Of a stretch of 5,610 bases of DNA, positions 5,186-5,610 are shown in pieces; the stretch's first letter is position 1, and every line of letters begins with the position of its first letter. Source of the stretch: JALQTD01 sp965657495 (lineage in GTDB: Bacteria > Bacteroidota > Bacteroidia > Flavobacteriales_D > Sanyastnellaceae). A program made the translations under genes and the position numbers. The notes below the pieces were generated by a model. That model was not told the DNA's origin, did no database searches, and saw nothing but the letters and a program-made list of their open reading frames with translations. The stretch lies in NCBI GenBank assembly GCA_965657495.1, contig CBFHPD010000180.1, positions 1 through 5,610 on the forward strand, written 5' to 3'.

Positions 5186-5610
5186 ATGCGATTGGGAGAT
5201 GACTTTGAAGCGCTGCGACAGGAGACGGTGCGCGATTTGGATGCATGCATCCGCGCATGGGCCGGGGAAGGCCGCCGCGTGGTAGCGACCTCATCTTTTC
5301 AAACCCAAAGCGTGCCGCTGCTCCACATGTTGAGTGCACTTCCGCATGTTCAGGTGGCCCTGATTGATACCGGATATTTGTTCCCTGAGACGTATGCCTT
5401 CGCCCGGGAATTGCAGGCAAAGTTGGGCTTTCAACTTGAAGTCGTCCGCAGCCCGCGCACGTTTGCTGAACAGCTTACGGCGAAGGGGTCGCTGCTGCAC
5501 TCGGAAGACATCGAGGCGTGCTGCCGGTTGAACAAGGTGGAGCCGATGGAGGCCTGCTTGCAGCCGGGCGAGGTGTGGCTGAGCGGCATTCGAGCGGACC
5601 AAACCAAGCA
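5186..5610 (+). CDS. cysH: phosphoadenylyl-/adenylyl-sulfate reductase, [4Fe-4S] type (5' part)
   Basis: The frame opens at ATG 5186 and stays open to the window edge (141 codons), missing roughly the last 40%. It reduces adenylyl sulfate (APS) or PAPS to sulfite with thioredoxin, in the cytoplasm. Visible motifs are the PP-loop SSFQTQS at 36-42, DTGYLFPETY at 61-70, the substrate loop TFAEQ...GSLLHSED (92-108), CCRLNKVEP at 112-120 and SGIRADQT at 133-140. The Cys pair C112-C113 with K117 and P120 is the first half of the CC...CxxC iron-sulfur site that separates cluster-containing APS-type reductases from the cluster-free E. coli PAPS reductase. The second Cys pair and the catalytic C-terminal Cys lie beyond the window. 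Some cluster enzymes accept both substrates, so specificity is open. Its position 80 bp after the cysteine synthase/CBS-type gene supports a sulfur-assimilation locus. Regulation by a Crp/Fnr-like palindrome is likely. The second Arg of the common GxRRDQ motif is Ala here. Confidence 0.88.
   Translation, partial: MRLGDDFEALRQETVRDLDACIRAWAGEGRRVVATSSFQTQSVPLLHMLSALPHVQVALIDTGYLFPETYAFARELQAKLGFQLEVVRSPRTFAEQLTAKGSLLHSEDIEACCRLNKVEPMEACLQPGEVWLSGIRADQTK

Noticed and set aside
1..5610. Mobile elements, CRISPR arrays, tRNA or rRNA genes
   Set aside because: No transposase-like frame, terminal repeats, regularly spaced repeats or tRNA/rRNA sequence was seen on either strand. The window is almost filled by ordinary genes.

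Overview
The window comes from a G+C-rich bacterial chromosome (roughly two thirds G+C by eye) and fits a high-GC member of the Bacteroidota. The evidence is indirect. Start codons lack Shine-Dalgarno sequences. Several genes are preceded by an octamer TAnnTTCG, close to the Bacteroidota sigma-A -7 element TAnnTTTG. There is a Bacteroidota-style small lipoprotein, a beta-barrel C-terminus ending in Phe, and a NamZ/DUF1343 muramidase of the type common in that phylum. I cannot name the genus.

Layout. Positions 1-51 are the last 16 codons of an outer-membrane beta-barrel gene. At 64-732 (+) is a PdeM-type metallophosphoesterase. It converges, with 2 bp between stop codons, on a minus-strand pair: a NamZ-family exo-N-acetylmuramidase (2549-1305), then 42 bp further on an uncharacterised lipoprotein (1262-735). 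A 29-bp divergent intergenic region separates namZ from a LolC/E-type ABC permease (2579-4018, +). After a 97-bp gap comes a cystathionine-beta-synthase-type PLP enzyme / cysteine synthase (4116-5105, +). An 80-bp regulatory gap follows, then the 5' part of an APS/PAPS reductase, cysH (5186 to the window edge, +).

Functional reading. The right end is a sulfur-assimilation locus: CysH makes sulfite, which becomes sulfide, and the PLP enzyme can put sulfide (or homocysteine) onto an activated serine. A perfect Crp/Fnr-type palindrome sits just before cysH and is the strongest regulatory signal in the window. The middle is cell-envelope biology: a peptidoglycan hydrolase, a lipoprotein likely co-transcribed with it, and a lipoprotein-release-type permease. 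PdeM belongs to the ligase-associated DNA-damage-response set, but its usual partners (ligase, Lhr-like helicase, exonuclease) are not in view.

No RNA gene, insertion sequence, CRISPR array or phage gene is visible, and I see no clearly new multigene system. The points most worth a second look are the cysH operator, the recurring promoter octamer that sits almost on the start codons, the nested inverted repeat between namZ and the lipoprotein gene, and a within-gene switch from G-ending to C-ending codons.
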